DNA of 64,000 nucleotides, from the NCBI RefSeq assembly GCF_937888285.1, contig NZ_CALART010000007.1, forward strand, positions 1 through 64,000. The letters are read 5' to 3'. The notes below the pieces were generated by a model that saw only the letters and a list, made by a program, of their open reading frames with translations, was not told where the DNA came from and did not search any database. Position 1 is the first letter of the stretch. Each line of letters begins with the position of its first letter. This stretch comes from an uncultured Aquimonas sp. (GTDB lineage: Bacteria > Pseudomonadota > Gammaproteobacteria > Xanthomonadales > Xanthomonadaceae). The position numbers and the translations under genes are program-made. This document shows positions 42,828-51,363 of the stretch, one piece after another.

Positions 42828-42858
42828 ACAGCCGCCGCGGCGGGGCCGCGACGGCTGT
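42828..42858 (-). terminator. Hairpin after the BNR-repeat gene
   Basis: ACAGCCG (42828-42834) pairs with CGGCTGT (42852-42858), with further G/C pairing inside. It lies 28 bases past the stop of the BNR-repeat gene on the minus strand and before the GGDEF gene. It is a likely transcription end for the former. Confidence 0.45.
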
Positions 42859-42885
42859 GCGGGGTGCCGCTTTGACGGTGTTGCC

Positions 42886-45600
42886 TCAGCGCAGCGTGAC
42901 GTCCTCGAAGCCATCCTTGAACAGCTCGACCGAGGCCGGCGAGCCCGGCAGCGGCCAGGCCCAGGCGCCGCGGCCGCGGGTGAACACCGCCAGCGTGGTG
43001 AAGCCGCGATCGATCGCCATGTCCCAGATCATCACCTTGGGCAGACCCTTGTCGAAGCGCTGCCAGACCACCTCGGACGCGAAGGCGTTGTCGGTGTAGT
43101 ACAGGCCCCAGTCGGTGCCGGCGAAGACCTGCTGCGGGTTCTTCGGGTTGAAGGCCACCGAGTTGGCCGGGATGTTCGGCAGGTTGCCGCTGATGTTGCG
43201 CCACTCGAAGCTGGCGCAGTGGTTCTCGCAGACCAGCTGGTAGATGTGGCCGGGTTGGCCGGGCGTGTTCTGGTCGAAGCCACCGAGCGCGGCATAGCCG
43301 ATCGCGCTGGCGCCCGGGTTGGCGGCGTTGGGCACGTCGAGCGCGACGTCCATCACCGGCCGGTTCGGCAGCACCGCGTTGGCGGCGGTGACATTGACCC
43401 AGCTGGCGCTGTCGGCGGTGCCGGCATTCAGGCCATGGCCGTACCAGACATTGCCGTCGTTGGTGCCGGCGATCGCCGCGCTGGGCGTCTTCACCGCATG
43501 CGCGAGCTGGTTGATGAAGCTGCGGTTGCCGAGCGTGTTCTTGGTCAGCACCGGGCTGTTGGGATACCAGCTGGTGCGCGGAATGCCGCCCTGCAGGCTT
43601 TCCCAGACGCGGTTGGTGCCGAGGATCATGTAGGTACAGCCGCCGGCCGTGGTGCAGCCGCTGCCGGGGGCGTCCAGCTCACCATGGCGGTAGAGCTCGA
43701 AGGGCATCACGAAGCTCTTGGTGTCGCTGCTGTAGCCGGCTGCCGAGGGCGAGGCCGACTGCGTGCCCGAGGTGGGCCCGGTCGGCGAGACCGCGATGTT
43801 GCCGTTCTGGCTGGACCATTACCAGCGCTGCTCCAGCACCGGGTCGATGCGCGTGTAGATGCCGTCGCCGCCAAGGCGCACGACCCACTCGGCCGGCTGG
43901 CCGACCGGGCCGGTCCAGCGGGCATACGAGCTGCCGTTGTCCTGCGCGCCGCCATTGGCGCCGGGCGTCGGGCTGGTCGCGAAGTTGCCGCTGATGTCGC
44001 CCGAGTAGAACTCGATCGCGCCCATGCTCTGGTTGAGCGAGATGTAGGTCGGACGATTGGCGGCGGTGGTGCCGCCGGTGCCGAACATCACGTTGCTGGT
44101 GGCATAGACGCCACCGTCGGTGCCGAGCAGCACGCTGTCGCTGCTGAAGCCGCTGGCCGTGGGCAGGAAGACCGCGTCGTGGTGGTCGACGTGCACATTG
44201 CCGTTGCCATAGCCGCAGGTGATGTTCTGGAAGGTGGTGCCGCCATCCAGCGAGCGGTACAGGTCGACGCCGCTCAGCAGCACGCGCTCGGGGTTGTTCG
44301 GGTCGACCGCCAGGTTGGCGTCGTACCACATCTGCTGGCCGCCGCCGGCTGCGCTGCTGCAGCCGGTGGCCTGCACGCCGGCGGTCGCTGCCGTCTGCGT
44401 CCAGGTGTCACCGCCGTCGTTGCTGCGCCACACGCCCAGCACATTGCTCAGGGTCGCGTGCGCGCCCATCGCGTACAGGATCTGCGGGTTGGAAGGCGCC
44501 ACCGCCAGCTCGATGCGGCCCAGCACCTTGCCGGCGGGGTCGCCGTTGCCGGTGCCGGCCGGCCAGCCGTTCGCCAGCAGGCTCCAGTTCGCCGGACCCG
44601 GGCAGCCGCTGGTCGGCATCTCGGTGCGGTAGACGCCGTTGGCGCCGAGGTTGGCCAGGTCCGGCTGCACCGGCGTCGGATTGCCGCGCGTGCCCACCGC
44701 CGCATACAGCCAGGTGCCGCCGCCTGCCCGCGGCACCGCCTGCAGGCCGGTGATGTCCTGGCGCTGGCTGGCGTGCGGGTTGGTGACGCAGGGCCCTTCC
44801 CACTGCTGGCCGCCGTCATAGCTGAAGTACAGGCCGGTCTTGGTGCCGACCACCACGGTGTCGGAGTCGGCGGGGTCGGTGATGACCTTGCCGATCGCCT
44901 GGTACTGCGGAAAGCCGAGTCCAGCCGAAGGCGGATAGAAGGGCGTGAAGATGTCCGCGCCGAGCACGCTCCAGGTCTCGCCGCGGTCGGTGCTCTTCAG
45001 CAGGCCGGCGCTGCCGAACGAGAACGAGCCGTAGCGCAGGTCGCCGGTGCCGGCATAGACCACATCCGGATTGTTCGGGTCGAGATACAGGTCGCCGATC
45101 GCGATGCTGTTGATGTCGGGCTGGTCGGTGACGTTGCGCCAGGTGGTGGCGGCGCCGCAGCAGTCCTCGCTCTTCCAGACGCCGCCGCCGTCAGCCGCCG
45201 CGTAGACCGTGTAGCGGCCCTGCGCGTCCGGGCCGCGCGGGTCGACCGCGATCACGTTCATGCGCCCGGTGACGCGACCGTAGTTGTTGAACACCTTGGG
45301 CTGCGGACCGAGGAAGGTCCAGGCGCCGGTGTCGAGCAGGAGCGGCGAGGCGCTGCGGTTGCGCAGGTAGGTATCCTGCGGGCCGTCCGGCACGCCCGAG
45401 GAGACGCGCGCGTCCTCGCGCTCGGCGTCGAGGTACCAGCTGGGGCTGAAGTGCATGCTCGGGTAGGCGACGCGATGCGCCCAGAAGTCGCCGCCGAAGG
45501 GCTTGAGGTTGGGCGCCGGTGCCGGCTCCGGCTGCCACAGCAGGGCAGCCGAGGCCACCAGCGCGCAGCCGATGCCGGCCGCGATCCATTTGATGCGCAT
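42886..45600 (-). pseudogene. Secreted BNR/sortilin-like propeller protein with in-frame stop
   Basis: The gene starts at MRIKWIAAGIGCALVASAAL (signal peptide), with GGGGAGA before it. It encodes beta-propeller blades with BNR/sortilin-type loops: LLKSTDRGETWSVLG, GLYFSYDGGQQWEG, GVWRSNDGGDTWTQ, DLYRSLDGGTTFQN, and calcium-like DLYLDPNNPDVVYAGTGDLR. At 43819-43821 a TAA interrupts EQRW-stop-WSSQNGNIAVSP, and the same frame continues for 311 codons to PASVELFKDGFEDVTLR. That is the FADGFE-like tail seen in four other proteins here. One base change (TAA from TAC or TAT) explains it. As sequenced, the product loses the last blades and the tail. It is either a recent pseudogene or a sequence error. 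Confidence 0.85.
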
Positions 45601-45847
45601 GTGAGATCTCCCCGCGAAACGTGATGTGGGCGGACGGGCGCCCGGCGCCCGTGCGTCGACTGTGCTTGCCGCACTCTGGCTGCGCCCCCGCGCAGCGCCG
45701 CCGAAAGTACCTGCGTTGAACAAGTCGCGACAAGTGCCCGCGGTCACGTGAAGACCGCTGCGCCGGCGCGGGCTTGCATGCAGGGCGCGGCTTGCCTCAA
45801 ATGGCGGGCCGAACACCGTCGAGCGCCCGCCGAGGAAGCCGCAGTCC

Positions 45848-46735
45848 ATGAGCCGCAAGCCCCGCAGCAAGCCCACCCATCGCCCCGCCCCGACCAGCGC
45901 GGCCCGCGCGCCGGCCGCGCCGCGCCGCCCGCGTGAGCTGGCCCTGATCGCACTGTCCGCGCTGGGCCTGTTGATCACCGCCTATCTGAGCTGGGGCGCC
46001 GTGTTCGGCAGCCTGCCGGCCTTCTGCACCGAGGGCACGGGCTGCGCGGTGGTGCAGGGCAGCCGCTGGTCGCGCTTCCTTGGCGTGCCGGTGGCGGTGT
46101 GGGGCTTCGCCACCTATCTGGCGCTGCTGTTCCTCGCGCTGTCGCGCGGCAAGCCTGCACCGCGCTGGAAGCGCCTGTTCAGCGTTGCCGCGATCGGCCT
46201 GGTGATCAGCCTGTATCTCACGCTGTCCGGGCTGATCGCGCTGGATGCCTACTGCGCCTGGTGCCTGGCCTCGCAGGCGGTGATCCTGGCGATCTTCGTG
46301 CTGGTGCTGATGGAGCGCGAGCGTGCCGGGGTGAAGCCCGCCTGGGGGGTATGGCTCGGCCAGCATGCGATCGTGCTGGTCGCGGTGCTGGGCATGATGC
46401 ACGCCAGCGCCATGGGCTGGATCGGCCCGCGCGAGGACCCGCGCCTGGTCGCGCTGGCCAAGCACCTCGACTCCACCGGCGCCAAGTTCTACGGCGCCTT
46501 CTGGTGCCCGAACTGCCAGCAGCAGAAGGACCGTTTCGGCGCCGCGCAGTCGCACCTGCCCTATGTCGAGTGCAGCCCCAACGGCCGCACCGGCCCGGTC
46601 GCCTTCGCCTGCGTCTCCGAGAACATCACCCAGTACCCGACCTGGATCATCCGCGGCCAGCGCTACAGCGAAGTGCTCGACACCGAAACCCTGGCGCAGC
46701 GCTCGGGTTTCCGCTGGCAGCCGCCGGCCGAGTGA
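45848..46735 (+). CDS. VKOR-family disulfide-forming protein with thioredoxin domain
   Basis: This 295-residue inner-membrane protein has a basic N-terminus followed by helices at about 30-52, 80-98, 110-132, 140-158 and 170-190. Cys60 and Cys66 (LPAFCTEGTGCAVVQGS) are the loop pair, and CAWC 136-139 is the quinone-facing active site of VKOR. A periplasmic thioredoxin-like domain follows with CPNC 220-223 in YGAFWCPNCQQQKDRFG. Bacterial VKOR replaces DsbB, and here its partner is fused. It should drive disulfide formation in exported proteins. DsbC, the disulfide isomerase, is encoded 3 kb away. Confidence 0.93.
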   Translation: MSRKPRSKPTHRPAPTSAARAPAAPRRPRELALIALSALGLLITAYLSWGAVFGSLPAFCTEGTGCAVVQGSRWSRFLGVPVAVWGFATYLALLFLALSRGKPAPRWKRLFSVAAIGLVISLYLTLSGLIALDAYCAWCLASQAVILAIFVLVLMERERAGVKPAWGVWLGQHAIVLVAVLGMMHASAMGWIGPREDPRLVALAKHLDSTGAKFYGAFWCPNCQQQKDRFGAAQSHLPYVECSPNGRTGPVAFACVSENITQYPTWIIRGQRYSEVLDTETLAQRSGFRWQPPAE

Positions 46736-46832
46736 GCCACGCGATGGCGCGCAGCAGCATGGGGCGCGAACGCGCTCGGCTAAGCTCGGGCGCGTCGCAG
46801 CCGCCGCTGCGGCGCGATCCACGGGAATCCCG

Positions 46833-47198
46833 ATGAGTGCACTGAACGTCCTCGGCCTGCCGCTGCAGCCCTGCGGCACCGATCCCATGACCGGCTGGTT
46901 CCGCGACGGCTGCTGCCGCAGCGATCCCGACGACCGCGGCCTGCACGTGGTCTGCGCGGTGATGACCGCGCGCTTCCTGGAGTTCTCGAAGTCGCGCGGC
47001 AACGACCTGTCGACGCCGCGTCCCGACTTCGATTTTCCGGGCCTGAAGCCCGGCGACCGCTGGTGCCTGTGCGCGATGCGCTGGATGGAGGCCTACGAGC
47101 ACGGCCTGGCCCCCGACGTGGTGCTGGAATCCACGCATCTGAACGCGCTCGGGGTGGTGCCGCTGGAGGCCCTGCGCATCTACGCTGTCAGCGCCTGA
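46833..47198 (+). CDS. DUF2237 family protein
   Basis: This 121-residue protein shows the family text NVLGLPLQPCGTDPMTGWFR followed by DGCC, HVVCAVMTARFLEFSKSRGN and GDRWCLCAMRWMEAYEHGLA. It has seven cysteines, many conserved in the family, which suggests metal binding or a redox role, but no function is known. The usual annotation is DUF2237. It starts at 46833 and ends five bases before the methyltransferase start, so the two are probably in one operon. Confidence 0.9.
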   Translation: MSALNVLGLPLQPCGTDPMTGWFRDGCCRSDPDDRGLHVVCAVMTARFLEFSKSRGNDLSTPRPDFDFPGLKPGDRWCLCAMRWMEAYEHGLAPDVVLESTHLNALGVVPLEALRIYAVSA

Positions 47199-47203
47199 GG
47201 CCG

Positions 47204-48286
47204 ATGTCCGACACGGATGTCGCCCTGGCCGCGCTGGGCTGGGCACTGCGCAGCCTGCCGATCCCAGCGGGCCCCGCGCTGTGGCTGGGCGCGCGGCCGG
47301 GCCTGTCGCTGCCGCCCGGCCTGCGCGTCCACGCGCTGCAGGACTTCGCACCCTGGTGCGCCGCCCTCGGCCGCGAGGGCCACGCCTGCCTGCCTGCGGC
47401 AACGGATACGGGCCTGCACGCCGCCGCGCTGCCGCCGGCGCAGGGCCTGGTCCTGCTCAGCCCCGCGCGCCAGCGCGAAGCCGCACGCGCGGAGGCCGCG
47501 CGCGCGCTGGCCGCGCTCGCCGACAACGGCCTGCTGCTGGCCAGCGTGGCCAATGACGCCGGCGCCAGGGCCTTCGAGGCCGACCTGCGCCTGCTGTGCC
47601 CGACCCTGGAAGTGCACAGCAAGCACAAGTGCCGCGTGCTGCTGGCGCGCGCCGTGGATCGCGATCAGGCGCGCATCGATGCCTGGCGCGACCTCGACGC
47701 CGCCCGGCCGCTGGACCCCGGCGGCCTGCTGTCGACGCCCCTGCTCGGCGCGCCCGGCCTGTTCGCGGTCGACCGCATCGACGCCGGCAGCGCGCTGTTG
47801 ATCGAACACCTGCCGGCGACGCTCGCGGGTGCGGTCGCCGACCTCGGCAGCGGCCTCGGCGTGCTGTCGGCGGCGGCACTGGAGCGCTGCGCGGGCATCA
47901 CCGCGCTGGACCTGTTCGACGCCAGCGCGCGCGCGGTCGCGCTGTCGCGCCACACCCTGCGCGACGCCCGCGTGCCCGTCCGCGTGCACTGGCAGGACGT
48001 CACCGTCGGCGTGGACGGCCGCTACGACGTGATCCTGTGCAATCCGCCTTTCCACGAAGGTGGGCGCGGCCTGCCGGCGATCGGCCAAGCCTTCCTGCGG
48101 GCCGCCGCCGACGCACTGCGTTCGGGCGGCGAAGCCTGGATCGTCGCCAATGCGCATCTGCCCTACGAGGCGGTGCTGGCCGAACGCTTCGGCCGCGTCG
48201 ACCGCCTCGCCGCCGCGCGTGGATTCAAACTGCTGCGCGCGGCCTCGCCGCGGGCGCAGGGCTCGAATGCGGGGCGTGCCGGATGA
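47204..48286 (+). CDS. Class I methyltransferase, RsmC-like
   Basis: This 360-residue protein has an N-terminal half (residues 1-160) that looks like a degenerate methyltransferase domain. The C-terminal half carries AGAVADLGSGLGVLSAAALE (SAM-binding loop), ALDLFDASARAV and ILCNPPFHEGG, the NPPF motif of N2-guanine methyltransferases. This two-domain layout is that of RsmC, which methylates G1207 of 16S rRNA. The assignment to RsmC rather than RlmG-type is probable but not certain. Its stop overlaps the start of the next gene (ATGA at 48283-48286). Confidence 0.8.
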   Translation: MSDTDVALAALGWALRSLPIPAGPALWLGARPGLSLPPGLRVHALQDFAPWCAALGREGHACLPAATDTGLHAAALPPAQGLVLLSPARQREAARAEAARALAALADNGLLLASVANDAGARAFEADLRLLCPTLEVHSKHKCRVLLARAVDRDQARIDAWRDLDAARPLDPGGLLSTPLLGAPGLFAVDRIDAGSALLIEHLPATLAGAVADLGSGLGVLSAAALERCAGITALDLFDASARAVALSRHTLRDARVPVRVHWQDVTVGVDGRYDVILCNPPFHEGGRGLPAIGQAFLRAAADALRSGGEAWIVANAHLPYEAVLAERFGRVDRLAAARGFKLLRAASPRAQGSNAGRAG

Positions 48287-48966
48287 GGCCACACCATCGG
48301 CGCCGGTTCGCCTTGACGATGACCACCGTTCTGCTCGGCGGCATCGCTGGCGCGGCCTGCGCCGCGGAGCAGGGCCCGAGCATCGAGCGGCATCTGCAGG
48401 CCATGCCGGTGTCAGGCAACTCGGTGTCTGCCGCGCTGCGCGCCCTGCAGGCGGACGAGCAGGTCCGCGCGCACGCGCTGACGCGCTCGGTGCTGAGCCT
48501 GCGCCTAGAGCTCATGCCCGAAGCGTTGCCCGGCGCGCCATCAAACACATTGGGCGCCGAGCGCTGCCCGACGATCAGCCGGCGCGGTCAGCCGGCGGCG
48601 CCGGAGTGTCGGCCGCAGGCCTGCCGCCTCAGCGATTTCGAAGTGAGCCTGCGGATCGATCTGCTGCTGCCCGAGTGGGACGCACCGGCGTCGGCGAGCG
48701 CCGAGGAGCGCGCGCTGTGGACCTCCGTACGCGACCGGCTCGACGCCCATGAGCAGCGCCACCGCGAGCATGCGGAAGCCGCCGCCACGCGCCTGCATAC
48801 ACAGCTCGCGGAACGGCGCGGCCGCGTCGAACCCATCGATTGCCTGCGCCTGCGCAGCCAGCTCGAAGGCCTGCGCCAGCGGGAAGTGCAGAACCTGCGC
48901 CTGCGCGACCGCGTGTTCGACGAATCCAGCGCCGAGGCCATGAAGCTGCGGCCCAGGCCGCGCTGA
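48283..48966 (+). CDS. Exported DUF922-like putative zinc protease
   Basis: This 227-residue protein has a signal peptide (LTMTTVLLGGIAGAACAAEQ). The central part (CRLSDFEVSLRIDLLLPEWD) and WTSVRDRLDAHEQRHREHAE resemble the DUF922 family of predicted secreted zinc-dependent proteases. HEQRH is a true HExxH pattern. Family membership is my judgement from this pattern and length; proteolytic activity is unproved. It overlaps the RsmC-like gene by four bases, so translation is coupled, although the two products work in different compartments. Confidence 0.65.
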   Translation: MRPHHRRRFALTMTTVLLGGIAGAACAAEQGPSIERHLQAMPVSGNSVSAALRALQADEQVRAHALTRSVLSLRLELMPEALPGAPSNTLGAERCPTISRRGQPAAPECRPQACRLSDFEVSLRIDLLLPEWDAPASASAEERALWTSVRDRLDAHEQRHREHAEAAATRLHTQLAERRGRVEPIDCLRLRSQLEGLRQREVQNLRLRDRVFDESSAEAMKLRPRPR

Positions 48967-48975
48967 TTCAGCGCG

Positions 48976-49728
48976 TCAGCGCGTCAGCGCGGCAAGCGAG
49001 GCCAGCAGTTCAGTGGGGGTCTGGTAGCCGCTGACGCTGCCGTCGGCACGCACGATGGTCGGCGTGTTGCGGATGCCCAGGCGCGCCGCCAGCGCCTTGC
49101 CCTCGTCATAGCCGGAATCGCACATCGGACCCTCGATCGGCTCGCCGCGGGTGGCGCGGGTGAAGGCGTCCTGGCGATCGGCCGCGCAGAACAGCCGCGC
49201 GCCGGTGCGGTCGGCCTCGGAGCCCTCGCCGGCCAGCGGCAGCAGCACGTAGTCGACGCTGATCCCGGCCTCGCGATAGGCCTCGATATCGGCATGGAAG
49301 CGGCGGCAGTAGCCGCAGTCGAGCGCGGTGAACACGGTCACCCGATGCTGCCCCTCGGCCGCTGCGAAGGCGATGGTCTGCTCGGGCGGCAGCGCACTCA
49401 GGGCTTCGCGTCGCGTGTACTGGCGACGCCGCTCGCTGAGGTCGACGCGCTCGACCGTGTCGATCAGGTTGCCCTGCAGCAGATGGCGGCCGTCGGCGCT
49501 GAGGTAGAACAGCTGGCCACCGGCCTCGATCTCGATCAGGCCCGCCATCGGAGCTTCACGCACGGCTTCCACTTCGAGCTGCGGGGCGATGCGCGACAAG
49601 GCTTCGTCGACCACCGCGCGGCGCGCGGCATCGCTGGATTCGCTGGCCTGGGCGAGGCTGCCCGCGGTCATCGCGAGGAGAATCTTGAAGGTGAGAACAG
49701 CAGACTTGCCGGAACCTGTGCTGCGCAT
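48976..49728 (-). CDS. dsbC: Thiol:disulfide interchange protein DsbC
   Basis: This 250-residue periplasmic disulfide isomerase has a signal sequence (VLTFKILLAMTAGSLAQASE). A dimerisation domain (residues 35-110: APMAGLIEIEAGGQLFYLSA, DGRHLLQGNLIDT) is followed by a thioredoxin domain with CGYC 138-141 in VFTALDCGYCRRFHADIEAY. A second Cys pair (LFCAADR and MCDSGYD) and the cis-Pro in IRNTPTIVRADG are also present. It corrects wrong disulfides. The start at 49728 is chosen over upstream codons because the signal peptide follows. It is convergent with the DUF922-like gene, nine bases apart. Confidence 0.94.
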   Translation of the reverse strand: MRSTGSGKSAVLTFKILLAMTAGSLAQASESSDAARRAVVDEALSRIAPQLEVEAVREAPMAGLIEIEAGGQLFYLSADGRHLLQGNLIDTVERVDLSERRRQYTRREALSALPPEQTIAFAAAEGQHRVTVFTALDCGYCRRFHADIEAYREAGISVDYVLLPLAGEGSEADRTGARLFCAADRQDAFTRATRGEPIEGPMCDSGYDEGKALAARLGIRNTPTIVRADGSVSGYQTPTELLASLAALTR

Positions 49729-49968
49729 GGCGCATCTCCTCGTGCGTGGATGGCAGGGCGATGCGACTGCGATGGGCTGCCAATAGTTCACGGGTGCGTA
49801 GCCGCCGCTGCGCGGGCGATGCTCGACCCCTCTGCGGTCGTTCGAATGCGGTGTTGCAGCACCCCTGTGCTTGGCGCGAGCGCGCCGCAGGATGTCCGCG
49901 CCAGAGGGATCTCGCGAAGTGGCAGGGCGCGCCCAGGCGCACGCCCCTGGGCGCGCGTATTCGCCTCT

Positions 49969-50874
49969 TCACGCCTCCGCAAACACCCGGCTGCGTGCCG
50001 ATTCCAGCACCGCCTGCACGCCCGGATGGCCATCGCGGCGCGAGCCGGCAAGGGCGTAGAAGCGCTCGCGGATGTCGTCGCTGCGGCCCAGTTCGACCAG
50101 GTTCTGGCGCGCGCACAGATCGCTGGCGACCACCGCCGGCACCACGAACACGCCGGCGCCGGCCGCGCCGAAAGCCTTCATCAGCGCGCTGTCCTCGAAT
50201 TCGGCGACGATCCGCGGGCGCAGCTTGCGCTGGTCCAGCCAGCGCTGCAGGGCCGCGCGCACGCGGCTGTCGGCGCCGGGCAGCAGGAAGGGCGCGCCCT
50301 GCAGGCTGCGCGGGAAGTCCTGGGCCAGGCGCTTGGCCAGCGAGGGTGCCGCCAGGAAGGCCGTGCCGCATTCACCGAGCAGGCTGGAATGCACCTTGAC
50401 CTCGGCCTCGCCGGTGGGTGGACGATCGCTCAGCACCAGATCGAGCCGGTGCAGGGCCAGCTCGGCCAGCAGCCGCGGCAGGCTGTCTTCGCGGCAGTGC
50501 AGACGCGGCGCGGGATCCAGCGCCAGTGCCGGCGACAGCAGCTCGTAGGCCAGGGACTTCGGCACCACCTCGGCCACGCCGACGCGCAGCGGCCGCACGC
50601 GCGACTTGCGCGCTTCGCTCACCGCCTCCTGCAGGGCATCACCCAGCTCGAAGATCTCGTCGGCGTAGGCGCGGACCATGCGCCCGGTTTCGGTGAGCTC
50701 CAGCCGCCGGCCCACGCGCTGGAACAGCGCGGTGCCCAGGCTCAGTTCGAGCGCGGCGATCTGGCCGCTCAGGGTCTGCGGGGCCAGCTCGAGCTGCTCG
50801 GCCGCCGCGCGCACGCTGCCGGCGCGCGCCACGGTCCAGAACTGCTGCAGCTGGCGATAGTTGAGGCGCTCCAT
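49969..50874 (-). CDS. nhaR: LysR-family regulator, NhaR-like
   Basis: This 301-residue protein has a helix-turn-helix in MERLNYRQLQQFWTVARAGS, then VRAAAEQLELAPQTLSGQIA. Effector-domain phrases DLVLSDRPPTGEAEV, ECGTAFLAAP, AEFEDSALMKAFGAAGAGVF and VELGRSDDIRERFYAL match E. coli NhaR, the sodium-responsive activator of nhaA. No antiporter gene lies beside it, so the target may differ. It is divergent from the HPF-like gene, with about 115 bases between the start codons that must carry both promoters. Confidence 0.85.
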   Translation of the reverse strand: MERLNYRQLQQFWTVARAGSVRAAAEQLELAPQTLSGQIAALELSLGTALFQRVGRRLELTETGRMVRAYADEIFELGDALQEAVSEARKSRVRPLRVGVAEVVPKSLAYELLSPALALDPAPRLHCREDSLPRLLAELALHRLDLVLSDRPPTGEAEVKVHSSLLGECGTAFLAAPSLAKRLAQDFPRSLQGAPFLLPGADSRVRAALQRWLDQRKLRPRIVAEFEDSALMKAFGAAGAGVFVVPAVVASDLCARQNLVELGRSDDIRERFYALAGSRRDGHPGVQAVLESARSRVFAEA

Positions 50875-50988
50875 GGATCTCTGCTCATTCCTGACAATGG
50901 CCAAGACAATACCTGCTTTTTTCGAACTATTGGCGGCCGTATTCCTGTGGTCGGGGCCGATCGCCCCGCCCACCCCAAGGAGATCGCC

Positions 50989-51363
50989 ATGCAGATCGAT
51001 ACCCACACCCACGGCTTCGCGCTGACCGAGGGCCTGAGCGCCCATCTGCAGCGGCGCCTGCGCTTCGCGCTCGGCCGTATCGGCGGCGGCGTGCAGCGCG
51101 TGGTGGTACGCCTGTCCGACATCAACGCCGAGCGCGGCGGCGTCGACAAGCGCTGCCGCCTGCAGCTGCAGCTGCCCGGCCAGCCCGACGTGGTGGTCGA
51201 GGACACCCGCAGCGACCTGTACGCGGCGATTGCCGCCGCCGTCGAGCGCGCGGCGCGCGCGCTGGGTCGACGCAGTGGCCGCCTGCGCCAGCTGATGCGC
51301 CGCGGCCGCAGCGATCAGCCCGCGCGCTTCAGCCGCTGGCCCAGCGAGAGCGATCGCCCATGA
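50989..51363 (+). CDS. HPF/RaiA-family ribosome-associated protein
   Basis: This 124-residue protein has the family pattern: GLSAHLQRRLRFALGRIGGG, then VVVRLSDINAERGGVDKRCR and DLYAAIAAAVERAARALGRR. Such proteins bind the 30S decoding centre and stabilise idle ribosomes. The C-terminal tail is basic and serine-rich. AAGGAG about eight bases upstream supports ATG 50989. The stop overlaps the start of the next gene (ATGA at 51360-51363). It is divergent from the NhaR-like regulator, which might control it. Confidence 0.88.
   Translation: MQIDTHTHGFALTEGLSAHLQRRLRFALGRIGGGVQRVVVRLSDINAERGGVDKRCRLQLQLPGQPDVVVEDTRSDLYAAIAAAVERAARALGRRSGRLRQLMRRGRSDQPARFSRWPSESDRP

Noticed and set aside
42766..45624. 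952-codon open frame on the + strand
   Set aside because: It is antisense to the BNR-repeat gene, with low-complexity Arg/Ala/Gly-rich text and no recognisable motif. The fact that it is longer than the broken BNR frames does not make it a gene.
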